Below are positions 25,559 through 34,444 of a DNA stretch of 64,000 nt, in pieces (position 1 is the stretch's first letter; each line of letters opens with the position of its first letter). The position numbers and the translations under genes are program-made. The stretch is from Mesorhizobium sp. M4B.F.Ca.ET.203.01.1.1 (GTDB taxonomy: Bacteria; Pseudomonadota; Alphaproteobacteria; Rhizobiales; Rhizobiaceae). Under the pieces are notes generated by a model. It was not told where the DNA came from. It made no database searches and worked only from the letters and a program-made list of their open reading frames with translations. Where the stretch lies: contig NZ_SRUO01000009.1 in NCBI RefSeq assembly GCF_004791025.1, forward strand, positions 176,165 through 240,164, written 5' to 3'.

Positions 25559-26189
25559 ATGGGCCGATTCCTGCAGAAGGCGGGACTGGCCGTCGGCCTG
25601 ATCGGGCTCCGTCCTGCAGGCTAGCATCACCATCCCGGCGTCGATGCAAGCCGGCCGCAGCTTCCTCGGCTCGGTCGTCTTCCTGTTCAGCTTCTTCACC
25701 ATCCTGACCAATATCGGGGCGGTGCTGGTGCACACGTCGCTGCTGTCGCCGTCAGGCTATGCGTGGTTCCCGGCCTTTGCCGGATCGCGGCTGCGGGCGG
25801 GCGTGGCGGTGGCGATCAGCCTCGTCTTCATCGTCTATGCGACGGTGCTGGCGCGGCTGTGGCAGCCGCAAGGACTGTTCCTGCTCTGCGATATGCTGCT
25901 GCACTATGTGACGCCGGCGCTGTTCGTGCTGTGGTGGCTCATCGCCGGCGCCGACGGCACCACGCGCTGGCGCGACATCTCCTGGTGGATGGTCTACCCG
26001 CTCGCCTATCTGGCCTGTGTGCTGCTGCGGGCGCCGATCGCCGGCGAAGTCCCCTACCCGTTTCTCAGCGTGGAGAAGAACGGCGCGGCCAGCGTCGCCG
26101 TTTCGGCGCTGGCCACAACCGGACTGTTTCTGCTCTTGTGCGTCATCGCCGTCGTCGCCGATCATTGGGTTGCCCGGCTGCGGAAATAG
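25559..26189 (+). pseudogene. Pr6Pr family membrane protein with an apparent +1 frameshift
   Basis: The natural start is ATG 25559 (MGRFLQKAGLAVGLIGL). That frame stops at 25622. From about 25611 the coding continues in another frame (VLQASITIPASMQAG and onward) to 26189. Removing one C in the run CTCCGTC at about 25607-25613 restores a 209-residue protein with six hydrophobic helices, typical of the Pr6Pr (FAR-17a/AIG1-like) family. The untranslated front half-helix is part of TM1. Either the gene is broken or the sequence has an error; an internal ATG at 25644 would make a shorter protein. Confidence 0.75.
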
Positions 26190-26225
26190 TGTTCGGCGCC
26201 ATCCGAATCCTTCGAGGGCGTGAAC

Positions 26226-26474
26226 TCAATCCCAGAACGGCCGGAGGCCTTCGCGATGCGCATCGCAGCGCGATACGCCGATATCCTTGAGCTGCTCGTC
26301 CGTCATCTCCAACAAGGCCAGGCGGCCGCGGCGGCGATCCAGCATCCGGTCAATCTGCCTCATGACGGAGCCGAGCACAAATACGAGGCGATCCACGAAG
26401 CCATTGCGAGCCCGTGACTTCGTGCGCCCATCCAATCCGGTGCCGATGTAATGAATTGTGTCGGTTGTATCCAT
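26226..26474 (-). CDS. DUF1127 family protein
   Basis: An 82-residue basic protein. The C-terminal part is a good DUF1127 match: RLALLEMTDEQLKDIGVSRCDAHREG. The start at 26474 follows AAGGTAG; a longer frame begins at 26567 but has no ribosome site and would run into the neighbouring gene's start. It lies divergent from a MocR regulator whose ATG is at 26566, with about 90 bases between. DUF1127 proteins are often stress-related and RNA-linked. Confidence 0.8.
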   Translation of the reverse strand: MDTTDTIHYIGTGLDGRTKSRARNGFVDRLVFVLGSVMRQIDRMLDRRRGRLALLEMTDEQLKDIGVSRCDAHREGLRPFWD

Positions 26475-26565
26475 CTTCGTTCTACCTTGCCTCGATTGTA
26501 TCCTATCAATCGCAGACTTCATATGGATTGACTCATCGTGCGGCACAATATAGAAAATTGTCACC
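26475..26565. promoter_or_regulatory. Shared divergent promoter region of DUF1127 and MocR genes
   Basis: A 91-base AT-rich stretch separates the divergent starts. It contains ATTGTATCCTATCAATCGCAG, and near the MocR side CACAATATAGAAAATTGTC with an imperfect inverted ACAATATAG/AAAATTGT. MocR proteins usually bind direct repeats beside their divergent target, so this is the likely operator, but no exact repeat pair is evident. Confidence 0.4.
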
Positions 26566-27975
26566 ATGACAAATTGGCTTCCAGACCTCTCTTCCGGCTC
26601 AGGCCCGCTGTATCAGCGTCTTGCTGACAGCATTGAATCAGATATCGACAAGGGCATCATTGATGTCGGTGCAAAACTGCCACCGCAGCGTGACCTCGCT
26701 TATGACATCGGCGCCACCGTCGGTACGGTCGGCCGCGCCTACCAGTTGCTGCGCGAACGCGGCCTGGTCAGCGGCGAGGTCGGACGCGGAACCTATGTGC
26801 TTGCGCAGCGCGCCGAGAACCCGAAGGTCGAGCTGGAACCTGCCGCGCAAGGAACGCGCCCCTTCGATGCACCGAGCGGCAAGCTGCGCTTCGACAGCAC
26901 CGCAGCGCCCGATGTCGGCCAAGGCGCAATCATTGCCGAAATTCTGGCCCGCACGGCTGAGGACCATCCCCACGACATTTCGAGCTACACGAGGGATTTT
27001 CCCGGGCGCTGGTACGAGGCGGGAAGCCGCTGGCTGTCGCGCAATTCCTTCCGCCCTTCGCCCGATTCAATCGTGCCGACGCTTGGCACTCATGCGGCGG
27101 TGATGGCGGCGATCGCGGCGCTCACCATGCCTGGCGACTACGTCGTCTTTGAGCATCTCACCTATTCGCAGATTTCGCGCAGCGCCGGCCTGATCGGGCG
27201 TCGAACGGCACTGGTTGCGACCGACAATGAAGGCGTCGACCCCGAGGACTTCGAACGCGTTTGCGCGCAGAAGCATCCCAAGGTGATGTTCCTGATGCCC
27301 ACCGCGAAGAACCCGACCTTGGTGACGATGCCAGCGGAGCGGCGGCAGGCGATCGCGCAGATCGCGCGCGAATACAATGTGGCGCTAATCGAGGACGACC
27401 TTTACGGCGACCTGACCGACGATCCAACGCCGTTGCTGGCCGAATATGCCCCCGAGCGCACAATTGTCGCCGGAGGCCTGTCGAAATCGGTTGCCGCCGG
27501 CGTGCGCGGCGGCTGGCTTTCCTGCCCGCCAGCCTATCGCCATCGCATCCGCGTCGCGCACAAGATGATGACCGGCGGCCTGCCCTTCCTGCTGGCCGAG
27601 GTCGGCACCAGGCTGGTGATGTCCGGCCAGGCCGGCGATATCCGCAAGCGCTGCATCGCCGAGATCCAGGCGCGCATCGCCATCGTGCGCGAGACGCTTG
27701 AAGGCTTCGACTTCGAGGCGAGAGACAATGTCCCCTTCGTCTGGCTGACCTTGCCGGACCCGTGGCTCTCCGGCACGTTCAAGAATGCCTGCCTGGCGCA
27801 GGGCGTGCTCATCGACGATGAGGACGAATTCAAGGCAGGCCGCTCCGAACAGGTCTTCCATGGCGTGCGCTTCGGCGTCTCACAACCGCGGCAGGACAAG
27901 GATGTCGCCGGTGGCGTCGCGGTGATCCGGCGCCTGCTCGATGAAGGCCGCGCCGGCTACGACAGTTTTTCCTGA
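26566..27975 (+). CDS. MocR/PdxR-type transcriptional regulator (GntR wHTH + aminotransferase fold)
   Basis: A 469-residue protein. Residues about 1-80 are a GntR winged helix (GPLYQRLADSIESDIDKG, LPPQRDLAYDIGATVGTVGRAYQLLRERGL, EVGRGTYV). Residues about 110-460 are a fold-type I aminotransferase domain that binds PLP as a sensor. K307 in AGGLSKSVAAGVRGGW is the Schiff-base lysine. The effector is unknown. It is divergent from the DUF1127 gene, its most likely target. It lies between the purQ and purL genes but has no obvious purine link. Confidence 0.9.
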   Translation: MTNWLPDLSSGSGPLYQRLADSIESDIDKGIIDVGAKLPPQRDLAYDIGATVGTVGRAYQLLRERGLVSGEVGRGTYVLAQRAENPKVELEPAAQGTRPFDAPSGKLRFDSTAAPDVGQGAIIAEILARTAEDHPHDISSYTRDFPGRWYEAGSRWLSRNSFRPSPDSIVPTLGTHAAVMAAIAALTMPGDYVVFEHLTYSQISRSAGLIGRRTALVATDNEGVDPEDFERVCAQKHPKVMFLMPTAKNPTLVTMPAERRQAIAQIAREYNVALIEDDLYGDLTDDPTPLLAEYAPERTIVAGGLSKSVAAGVRGGWLSCPPAYRHRIRVAHKMMTGGLPFLLAEVGTRLVMSGQAGDIRKRCIAEIQARIAIVRETLEGFDFEARDNVPFVWLTLPDPWLSGTFKNACLAQGVLIDDEDEFKAGRSEQVFHGVRFGVSQPRQDKDVAGGVAVIRRLLDEGRAGYDSFS

Positions 27976-28116
27976 GCTCGGCCACGCCTGATCCCGCAGC
28001 CTCCGCCACCTTGTGGCTTTCCGCCGTTTTTCGTCAATCTATGGGGTGTATCGGCCTCAAGCTTGCGATAAGAGGGGACTCGAATTCCCCTCTCCCACGG
28101 ATAAAAATCGCCGCCC

Positions 28117-30357
28117 ATGACCATCTCCAATTCCGTGCCGATCACCCCGGAACTCATTGCCGCGCACGGGCTGAAGCCCGACGAATATCAGCGCATCCTC
28201 GATCTGGTCGGGCGCGAGCCGAGCTTCACCGAACTCGGCATCTTCTCGGCGATGTGGAACGAGCATTGCTCGTATAAATCCTCGAAGAAGTGGCTGCGTA
28301 CCCTGCCGACGACCGGACCGCAGGTGATCCAGGGACCGGGCGAAAATGCCGGCGTGGTCGACATCGGCGACGGCGACTGCGTCGTCTTCAAGATGGAGAG
28401 CCACAACCATCCTTCCTATATCGAGCCGTATCAGGGCGCTGCGACCGGCGTCGGCGGCATATTGCGCGACGTCTTCACCATGGGCGCAAGGCCGGTGGCG
28501 GCGATGAACGCGCTGCGCTTCGGCGCGCCGGACCATCCCAAGACCCGGCACCTGGTGGCCGGCGTCGTTTCCGGCGTGGGCGGCTATGGCAATTCGTTCG
28601 GCGTGCCGACGGTCGGCGGCGAAGTCAATTTCGATCCTCGCTACAACGGCAACATCCTGGTCAATGCCTTCGCAGCCGGGCTTGCCAAGACGGATGCCAT
28701 CTTCCTGTCCGAGGCCAAGGGCGTCGGCCTGCCGGTCGTCTATCTCGGCGCCAAGACCGGGCGCGACGGCGTCGGCGGCGCCACCATGGCCTCGGCCGAA
28801 TTCGACGACAAGATCGAGGAGAAACGGCCGACCGTGCAGGTCGGCGACCCCTTCACCGAAAAATGCCTGCTGGAAGCCTGCCTGGAGTTGATGGCGTCCG
28901 GCGCGGTCATCGCCATCCAGGACATGGGTGCCGCCGGCCTGACCTGCTCGGCCGTCGAGATGGGCGCCAAGGGCGATCTCGGCATCGAGCTCGATCTCGA
29001 CAGGGTGCCGGTGCGCGAGGAGCGCATGAGCGCCTATGAGATGATGCTGTCGGAAAGCCAGGAGCGCATGCTGATGGTGCTGCGCCCCGAGAAAGAGAAA
29101 GAGGCCGAGGCGATCTTCCACAAATGGGGTCTCGACTTCGCCATCGTCGGCAAGACCACGGACGATCTGCGCTTTCGCGTCATCCACCAGGGCGACGAGG
29201 TCGCCAATCTGCCGATCAAGGATCTCGGCGACCAGGCGCCGGAATATGACCGGCCCTGGGTCGAAGCGAAGAAGCCGGCGCCGCTCGCCGCAAACGATGC
29301 GCCCAAGGCGGATGTCGCCGACGCCTTGCTCAAGCTGCTGGGTGGGCCGGACCTCTCCTCGCGCCGCTGGGTGTGGGAGCAATACGACACGCTGATCCAG
29401 GGCAATTCGCTGCAGCTTCCCGGCGGCGACGCCGGCGTGGTGCGCGTCGAGGGCCACGCAACCAAGGCGCTCGCCTTCTCATCGGACGTGACGCCGCGCT
29501 ATTGCGAGGCCGATCCCTATGAGGGCGGCAAGCAGGCGGTGGCCGAATGCTGGCGCAATCTGACGGCTACCGGCGCCTTGCCGCTCGCGGCCACCGACAA
29601 CCTCAATTTCGGCAATCCGGAACGGCCGGAGATCATGGGCCAGCTGGTCGGGGCGGTGAAAGGCATTGGCGATGCCTGCCGCGCGCTCGGCTTCCCGATC
29701 GTTTCCGGCAATGTCTCGCTCTACAACGAAACCAATGGCCGCGGCATCCTGCCGACGCCGACCATCGGTGGCGTCGGGCTGATCACCGACTGGTCGAAGA
29801 TGGCGCGCATCGGCTTTGCCGGAGAAGGCCAGATGATCGTGCTGGTCGGCGCGCCGGCGACCTGGGGCAGCCATCTCGGCCAGTCCGTCTATATGCGCGA
29901 CATCCACGGCCGCAGCGACGGCCCGCCGCCGCCTGTCGACCTCGAGCATGAAAAGCGCGTCGGCGACCATGTCCGCGCGCTGATCGCCTCCGGCGTCGTC
30001 ACCGCCGCGCACGACCTTTCCGATGGCGGCCTTGCCGTGGCGCTGGCCGAAATGGCGATGGCGTCGGGCATCGGCGCCACCATCCCGGGCCTCGTCGGCA
30101 CCGATCCGATCCCGGTGTTCTTCGGCGAGGACCAGGGCCGCTATCTTCTGACGCTGTCGATCGATCCGCAAAGCAAGGAATGGGACGCCATTCGCGAGGG
30201 ACAGAGTAAGCTCGGCATCTTCGCGCCCTGGATCGGCTCGACCGGCGGCCGCGATCTGAAACTCGGCGAGGCCCGGGCGATCCCCGTGAGCGAATTGACC
30301 GCCGCCCACGAATCCTGGTTTCCTCGCTTCATGGCAAACGAGGTCGTGGACCCATAA
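28117..30357 (+). CDS. purL: FGAM synthase large subunit PurL (small type)
   Basis: A 746-residue ATP-dependent synthase. Marks are WNEHCSYKSSK with the family histidine, KMESHNHPSYIEPYQGAATGVGGILRD, and GNVSLYNETNG, plus the tandem AIRS-like folds. This length needs separate PurS and PurQ, both encoded upstream. It converts FGAR to FGAM. The ATG at 28117 is 141 bases past the MocR stop. Its stop codon is overlapped by the palindrome CATAATATTATG (30353-30364). Confidence 0.97.
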   Translation: MTISNSVPITPELIAAHGLKPDEYQRILDLVGREPSFTELGIFSAMWNEHCSYKSSKKWLRTLPTTGPQVIQGPGENAGVVDIGDGDCVVFKMESHNHPSYIEPYQGAATGVGGILRDVFTMGARPVAAMNALRFGAPDHPKTRHLVAGVVSGVGGYGNSFGVPTVGGEVNFDPRYNGNILVNAFAAGLAKTDAIFLSEAKGVGLPVVYLGAKTGRDGVGGATMASAEFDDKIEEKRPTVQVGDPFTEKCLLEACLELMASGAVIAIQDMGAAGLTCSAVEMGAKGDLGIELDLDRVPVREERMSAYEMMLSESQERMLMVLRPEKEKEAEAIFHKWGLDFAIVGKTTDDLRFRVIHQGDEVANLPIKDLGDQAPEYDRPWVEAKKPAPLAANDAPKADVADALLKLLGGPDLSSRRWVWEQYDTLIQGNSLQLPGGDAGVVRVEGHATKALAFSSDVTPRYCEADPYEGGKQAVAECWRNLTATGALPLAATDNLNFGNPERPEIMGQLVGAVKGIGDACRALGFPIVSGNVSLYNETNGRGILPTPTIGGVGLITDWSKMARIGFAGEGQMIVLVGAPATWGSHLGQSVYMRDIHGRSDGPPPPVDLEHEKRVGDHVRALIASGVVTAAHDLSDGGLAVALAEMAMASGIGATIPGLVGTDPIPVFFGEDQGRYLLTLSIDPQSKEWDAIREGQSKLGIFAPWIGSTGGRDLKLGEARAIPVSELTAAHESWFPRFMANEVVDP

Positions 30358-30453
30358 TATTATGCTCGGGATGGCGTTCTGGTCGCCTTTGGAGTGGTGC
30401 ATCCGCCGTCCCGGCCATATCTATGAGCTCAGTACCTGATAGGGAAAACCCGC

Positions 30454-30687
30454 ATGGCAATGGACGCGCACGACATCGAACGGCTGATCAAGGAAGGCAT
30501 TCCGGACGCCAAGGTGACGATCCGCGACCTGGCCGGCGACGGCGATCACTACGCCGCTGAAGTGGTGGCCGAGAGTTTTCGCGGCAAAAGCCGCGTCCAG
30601 CAGCACCAGATGGTCTATGACGCGCTGAAGGGCAATATGGGCGGCGTGCTGCACGCGCTCGCCCTGCAGACCAGCGTTCCGGACTGA
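30454..30687 (+). CDS. BolA family protein
   Basis: A 77-residue BolA/IbaG-fold protein: MAMDAHDIERLIKEGIPDAK, then VVAESFRGKSRVQQHQMVYDALKG. The histidine in QQHQMVYDAL corresponds to the conserved metal/cluster ligand. BolA proteins pair with monothiol glutaredoxins to hold or move a [2Fe-2S] cluster; the monothiol glutaredoxin is encoded at 34097. The gene lies 97 bases past purL, the usual rhizobial neighbour. Confidence 0.9.
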   Translation: MAMDAHDIERLIKEGIPDAKVTIRDLAGDGDHYAAEVVAESFRGKSRVQQHQMVYDALKGNMGGVLHALALQTSVPD

Positions 30688-30693
30688 GTCCCC

Positions 30694-31893
30694 TCAGATC
30701 TTCACCAGCATCGCCGTCACGTACATGAAGCCGATGCCGGCGGCCAGTCCGGCCATTGCGCCCGGCGCAAGCAGTGCGCGTGTGCCGTCGGCGCGCTGGC
30801 GAAGCTGCATCGACACGAGCTCGACGATCACCTGCAGGATCGCTCCGGCGCCGACCGCCAGCGCCAACGCCGACCATTGCGGCGCATAGGCGAGGCTGCC
30901 GATCCACAGGCCGATGACAGCGGGGCCGCCGGCCAGCAGCGTCAGCGCGGCAAAGGTCCTGAGCGGCGGGCGCTGCTTCAGGATCGGGGCGGCGATGCCG
31001 ATACCCTCGGTGATGTTGTGCAGGGTGAAGCCCAGCACCAGGAAGGTGCCAAGCCCCGCCGCGCCCGACGCGAAGGCAGCGCCGATCGCCAGCCCTTCAC
31101 CGAGATTGTGCAGGCCGATGCCGAGCGCGATGAAGGTGGCGAGCGCCAGACCGGTCGGCGCCCCGCTTCGCCGGCCCGCCGCCATCAACAGCAGGAAGCT
31201 GACGGCGGCGGCAAGCACGATCATGGTCGGCCCCTGGAACAGGGCAGCGGCTTCGCCGGCAAGTTCGAACGCGTCCTCCAGAGCATCGACAAACAGGAAC
31301 GCGAGCAGGCCGACGGTCAGCGACAGGAGGAAATCCATGCCGCTGCGTCCGACGCCGCGCAGCGCGGGGTAGAACATCAAGCCGATCGCCACGGGCAGGA
31401 TGCCGACAAAAGCGCCGAGCACCGCCTGCGCGACAAGGCTGAGCGAATCGCGCGTTGGGGTCGGGACGGCCACAGCGATCTCGTGTGTGAATGTGGTGCC
31501 GGTGCTGGTCACGACGTTGACCGCATGCGCCTCCCCCAGCACCCAGGGATATGGCAGGGCGATCCATGCCGTCGAGCCGCGCGCGATTGGGCCCGGCGGA
31601 TCCTGCGTGAACTGCCAATAGGCATCGTCGACCTGGACCTGAGCGATCCTCATCGGTTCCGACCCGCCGGCGCGGACGAGGATTCGAATGCCATCGTTTC
31701 CAAGGATTGTCCGCTCGAAGGTGATGTTCTCGACTGGCGGCGCGCCGTTGCGGAAGCTCGACAGCGGATCCGAAGAGACCAGCCATGCGATGGCCAGCCC
31801 GAGCACGGCGAGCGGCAGCGCGATCCAGAGCAGATAGGCCCAGGCTGGTCGCGCTGCACGCGTATCGGCGGAAGGCTGGCTCGTATCGGTCAC
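30694..31893 (-). CDS. ZIP family metal transporter with an N-terminal extracytoplasmic domain
   Basis: A 399-residue transporter. One helix at about 18-40 is followed by a beta-rich extracytoplasmic segment (45-148), then eight helices of ZIP type. The metal-binding helix motifs are visible as HNLGEG (262-267) and HNITEG (292-297). ZIP proteins import divalent metals such as zinc, iron or manganese. The GTG start overlaps the stop of the multicopper oxidase gene (GTGA), so the two are made together. The N-terminal domain is not usual for ZIP proteins and may dock the oxidase. Confidence 0.88.
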   Translation of the reverse strand: MTDTSQPSADTRAARPAWAYLLWIALPLAVLGLAIAWLVSSDPLSSFRNGAPPVENITFERTILGNDGIRILVRAGGSEPMRIAQVQVDDAYWQFTQDPPGPIARGSTAWIALPYPWVLGEAHAVNVVTSTGTTFTHEIAVAVPTPTRDSLSLVAQAVLGAFVGILPVAIGLMFYPALRGVGRSGMDFLLSLTVGLLAFLFVDALEDAFELAGEAAALFQGPTMIVLAAAVSFLLLMAAGRRSGAPTGLALATFIALGIGLHNLGEGLAIGAAFASGAAGLGTFLVLGFTLHNITEGIGIAAPILKQRPPLRTFAALTLLAGGPAVIGLWIGSLAYAPQWSALALAVGAGAILQVIVELVSMQLRQRADGTRALLAPGAMAGLAAGIGFMYVTAMLVKI

Positions 31894-33020
31894 GACAGAG
31901 CCTCCACGACGTCGAACATGCCTGACCAGCCGAGCTCGGTGAATTCCGACTGGTGGGGGTGGAACATATAGAGGCCCGGCTCGTGCTCGCGGAAGTGGAA
32001 CTCGAGGATGCCGCGCTCGGCCTGGCACTGGGTGATCAGATCGACGGTCTTCAGCGTCGGGGTGAGCGTCGTGCCCTGATTGTAGTAGTCGAAGAAATTG
32101 GCGTGCAGGTGGAAGGAGTTGATCGGGTCGAACTCGACGACATTGATGAGATAGATGCGGACAGGCTTATCCTTCAGCACCCCGATCGGCTTCTTCGCGT
32201 AGGCGTGGGCGACCGTGTTGACGGCGTAGACCTCGTTCTCGTTGTCGAAATTGGTGTCGAAGGCGTTCATGACCATCACGAACTCCTGCCAGCCGGCATT
32301 CTCAGGCGTGCCGAGCAGGCGCGAGCGGGCGACCGCGTCGTGTTCCGGATGACGGGCCGGGTCGGGATCGATGACGAAAGCGCCGTACATGCCCTTCTGG
32401 ATATGCCGCTTCAACGGCAGCGCGTGGCAGTGATAGAGGTGACAGCCGAACGGCCTGGCATCGAACTCGTAGACGAACTCCTCACCCGGTCCGATCAGGC
32501 CGGCGCCCGGGACACCGTCCATGCGCGCGGCATGGATGCCGTGGAAATGCATCGAATGCGGATGCGAGCCCTGGTTGCGGAAGACGATCCGCAGCCGCTC
32601 GCCTTCGGTCGCGCGCAGCGAAGGTCCCGGCACCCGGCCATTATAGGTCCAGGCTGGAAACATGATGCCCGGCGCGATCTCGATCTCCTTGTCTTCCGCC
32701 GTGACTTCGAACGTGCGAAGCGTGCGCCCGTCCGGCAGCGTCGATACCGTCCCGGTCTCCCAATCGTTGACCAGCTTCACCGGGTCGAAGCCGTTTCGGG
32801 CGTCGTCGACCTCGCCGACCGTGATCATCGCTCCATGAGCGGACAGATGCGCCGGCTGGCCTTCGGCAGCAGCTGCCGCCGGCATCTCGTGACCGGCATG
32901 GCTTGTCTGCCCGCGCGCCGCGCTCGCCACCACCGCCGTGCCGCCTGCAGCCGCGAGGCCACCGGCCAGAAGCAACCTTCGATCGAACTTGCGCTCCAGC
33001 AGGGATTTCGTCTCGCTCAT
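31890..33020 (-). CDS. Two-domain multicopper oxidase with a Tat-type signal
   Basis: A 376-residue exported oxidase; the start at 33020 follows GGAGGA. DRRLLLAGGLAAAGGTAVV is a Tat-like signal. A histidine-rich stretch follows (HAGHEMP). Copper ligands: HPH at 153-155, HFH at 158-160, and HLYHCHALPLKRHIQKGM with C198, H206 and M211 forming the type 1 site. The second domain has HLH (304-306) and HPH (354-356) but no cysteine. A type 1 site in domain 1 only is like Nitrosomonas-type small oxidases. The substrate could be a metal ion or phenol. It is coupled to the ZIP transporter. Confidence 0.88.
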   Translation of the reverse strand: MSETKSLLERKFDRRLLLAGGLAAAGGTAVVASAARGQTSHAGHEMPAAAAAEGQPAHLSAHGAMITVGEVDDARNGFDPVKLVNDWETGTVSTLPDGRTLRTFEVTAEDKEIEIAPGIMFPAWTYNGRVPGPSLRATEGERLRIVFRNQGSHPHSMHFHGIHAARMDGVPGAGLIGPGEEFVYEFDARPFGCHLYHCHALPLKRHIQKGMYGAFVIDPDPARHPEHDAVARSRLLGTPENAGWQEFVMVMNAFDTNFDNENEVYAVNTVAHAYAKKPIGVLKDKPVRIYLINVVEFDPINSFHLHANFFDYYNQGTTLTPTLKTVDLITQCQAERGILEFHFREHEPGLYMFHPHQSEFTELGWSGMFDVVEALS

Positions 33021-33067
33021 GCCAGCATCCTCCATATCGCGGGGAGCATAGCGGATGCTTCAAGATT

Positions 33068-33079
33068 TAGCTATAGCTA
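33068..33079. promoter_or_regulatory. Perfect 12-bp palindrome upstream of the oxidase-ZIP operon
   Basis: TAGCTATAGCTA is an exact inverted repeat centred about 53 bases before the multicopper oxidase start, in an AT-rich stretch within otherwise GC-rich DNA. The position fits an operator or promoter element of the oxidase-ZIP unit. The cognate factor is not known. Confidence 0.4.
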
Positions 33080-33133
33080 TATTGTTGTGGCCGCTGCTTT
33101 GGCGGAGGAGACAAGCTCACGGCTTCTTGGGGG

Positions 33134-33934
33134 TTACTGCGCCGTCTTCCTGGCCGACACCGCGATGATCGGGCCAGCAGGGTATTTTCCGCCGACGATC
33201 ATCCTGTCGCCGTCCGACAGCGCCGAGACCACGCCGTCGAGGAACAGCGCGTTGCGACAGGAAAGCCCGTCGCGGAACAGCCGCGCGAAGCTGCCGAGGC
33301 TGACTTCCGAGCGCGAGATCGCCAGCACGACGGTACCGCCATCGCGCACGCCAACCCCGTTGCGGACATAGCGCGAGGTGCCGTTCTGGTCGAAGCGAGG
33401 ATGCAGCGCGCCGTCGATCACCAGCATCGGGCCCGACTGCGTGGCAAAGACGGAATCGGGTTTGGCGCCGGCATAGGCGCTGCTTTCCATCACCGCGGCC
33501 TTGCCGTCCCTGCCGATCAGAAACACGCCGTTCGGCTTCAGGAAGAAATTGCCCTTGGCGTCGGCAAGGTTGAGCGGCGCTCTTTCGCTGCCATCCTCGA
33601 CAAGCAGCCCAACCGGCGTCAGGTCCTCGTGGTACATGCCGCCATTCATGGCAAGCAGGACTGGCCGCCCCAGCCCCTTCATCGCCTTGTCGAACATCTC
33701 CAGCGAGCCGTAGGGTTTGCCTTCAGCGCCGGCGTGGAAGAGGCCGACGTCATAGGAGTTGAGATCGATCTCGCAGACGACATAGGGGACCGCCTCGAAG
33801 CTCAAATCCCGGCACGGAGCGGGCAGTCCGCCGATGACGAGCGGCGGGCGTTCCCGCGGCCTCAGCCAAAGGGCCGCGGCCAGGGCGACGAGCAGGACGC
33901 CGATCAGGATCGTCGCGAGATGGCGCTTTTTCAT
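33134..33934 (-). CDS. Phosphodiester glycosidase (NAGPA) domain protein
   Basis: A 266-residue protein with an N-terminal signal anchor (HLATILIGVLLVALAAALWL). The rest fits the NAGPA-like domain: VCEIDLNSYDVGLFH, LAMNGGMYHEDLTPVGLLVEDG, LKPNGVFLIG, ATQSGPMLVIDG and NALFLDGVVSAL. These Asn/Gly-rich motifs are the family's active-site loops. Bacterial members remove sugar phosphates or are cell-envelope proteins. GGAG precedes the ATG at 33934. It lies on the same strand upstream of the oxidase gene but about 110 bases away. Confidence 0.85.
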   Translation of the reverse strand: MKKRHLATILIGVLLVALAAALWLRPRERPPLVIGGLPAPCRDLSFEAVPYVVCEIDLNSYDVGLFHAGAEGKPYGSLEMFDKAMKGLGRPVLLAMNGGMYHEDLTPVGLLVEDGSERAPLNLADAKGNFFLKPNGVFLIGRDGKAAVMESSAYAGAKPDSVFATQSGPMLVIDGALHPRFDQNGTSRYVRNGVGVRDGGTVVLAISRSEVSLGSFARLFRDGLSCRNALFLDGVVSALSDGDRMIVGGKYPAGPIIAVSARKTAQ

Positions 33935-34096
33935 TACGCTCCGGGAGGATTGGCAGCTAGGGACTTGGTGCAGCGTCAGGCCATCTTTTGCGCCATTTCG
34001 GCGCCAGCAAGGCAAATACCTTGTTTCGGTCAACCTATGGGTTTATTTGATGGTTATGTTTCGAGCCTGACTCCCACAGGCGTGAAAGGATTATCC

Positions 34097-34432
34097 ATGA
34101 GCGGTATCAACGACTACATCGACAGCGAAGTGAAGAGCAACGACGTGGTGCTCTTCATGAAGGGCACGCCCGGCTTCCCGCAGTGCGGCTTCTCCGGCCA
34201 GGTGGTTCAGATCCTCGACTATATCGGGGCCGACTACAAAGGCGTGAACGTGCTGACGTCGGCCGAACTGCGCCAGGGCATCAAGGAATATTCCAACTGG
34301 CCGACCATCCCGCAGCTCTACGTCAAGGGCGAGTTCGTCGGCGGTTGCGATATCGTGCGCGAGATGTTCCAGGCGGGCGAACTGCAGACGTTCCTCGTCG
34401 AAAAGGGCGTCAGCGTCAAAGGCGCTGCCTGA
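34097..34432 (+). CDS. grxD: Monothiol glutaredoxin (Grx4/GrxD type)
   Basis: A 111-residue glutaredoxin with the CGFS active site (C30 in FPQCGFSGQ). It also has the glutathione-binding WPTIPQLYVKGEFVGGCDI segment. It binds a [2Fe-2S] cluster with glutathione and, with BolA, helps pass clusters to targets. AAGGA precedes the ATG. In many relatives bolA and grxD are adjacent; here a reverse-strand block of about 3.2 kb lies between them. Confidence 0.95.
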   Translation: MSGINDYIDSEVKSNDVVLFMKGTPGFPQCGFSGQVVQILDYIGADYKGVNVLTSAELRQGIKEYSNWPTIPQLYVKGEFVGGCDIVREMFQAGELQTFLVEKGVSVKGAA

Positions 34433-34444
34433 CTGAACGCGCCT

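Noticed and set aside
30353..30364. Palindrome CATAATATTATG over the purL stop as an operator for bolA
   Set aside because: It is short, AT-only and inside a stop codon context; no supporting promoter elements were clear.
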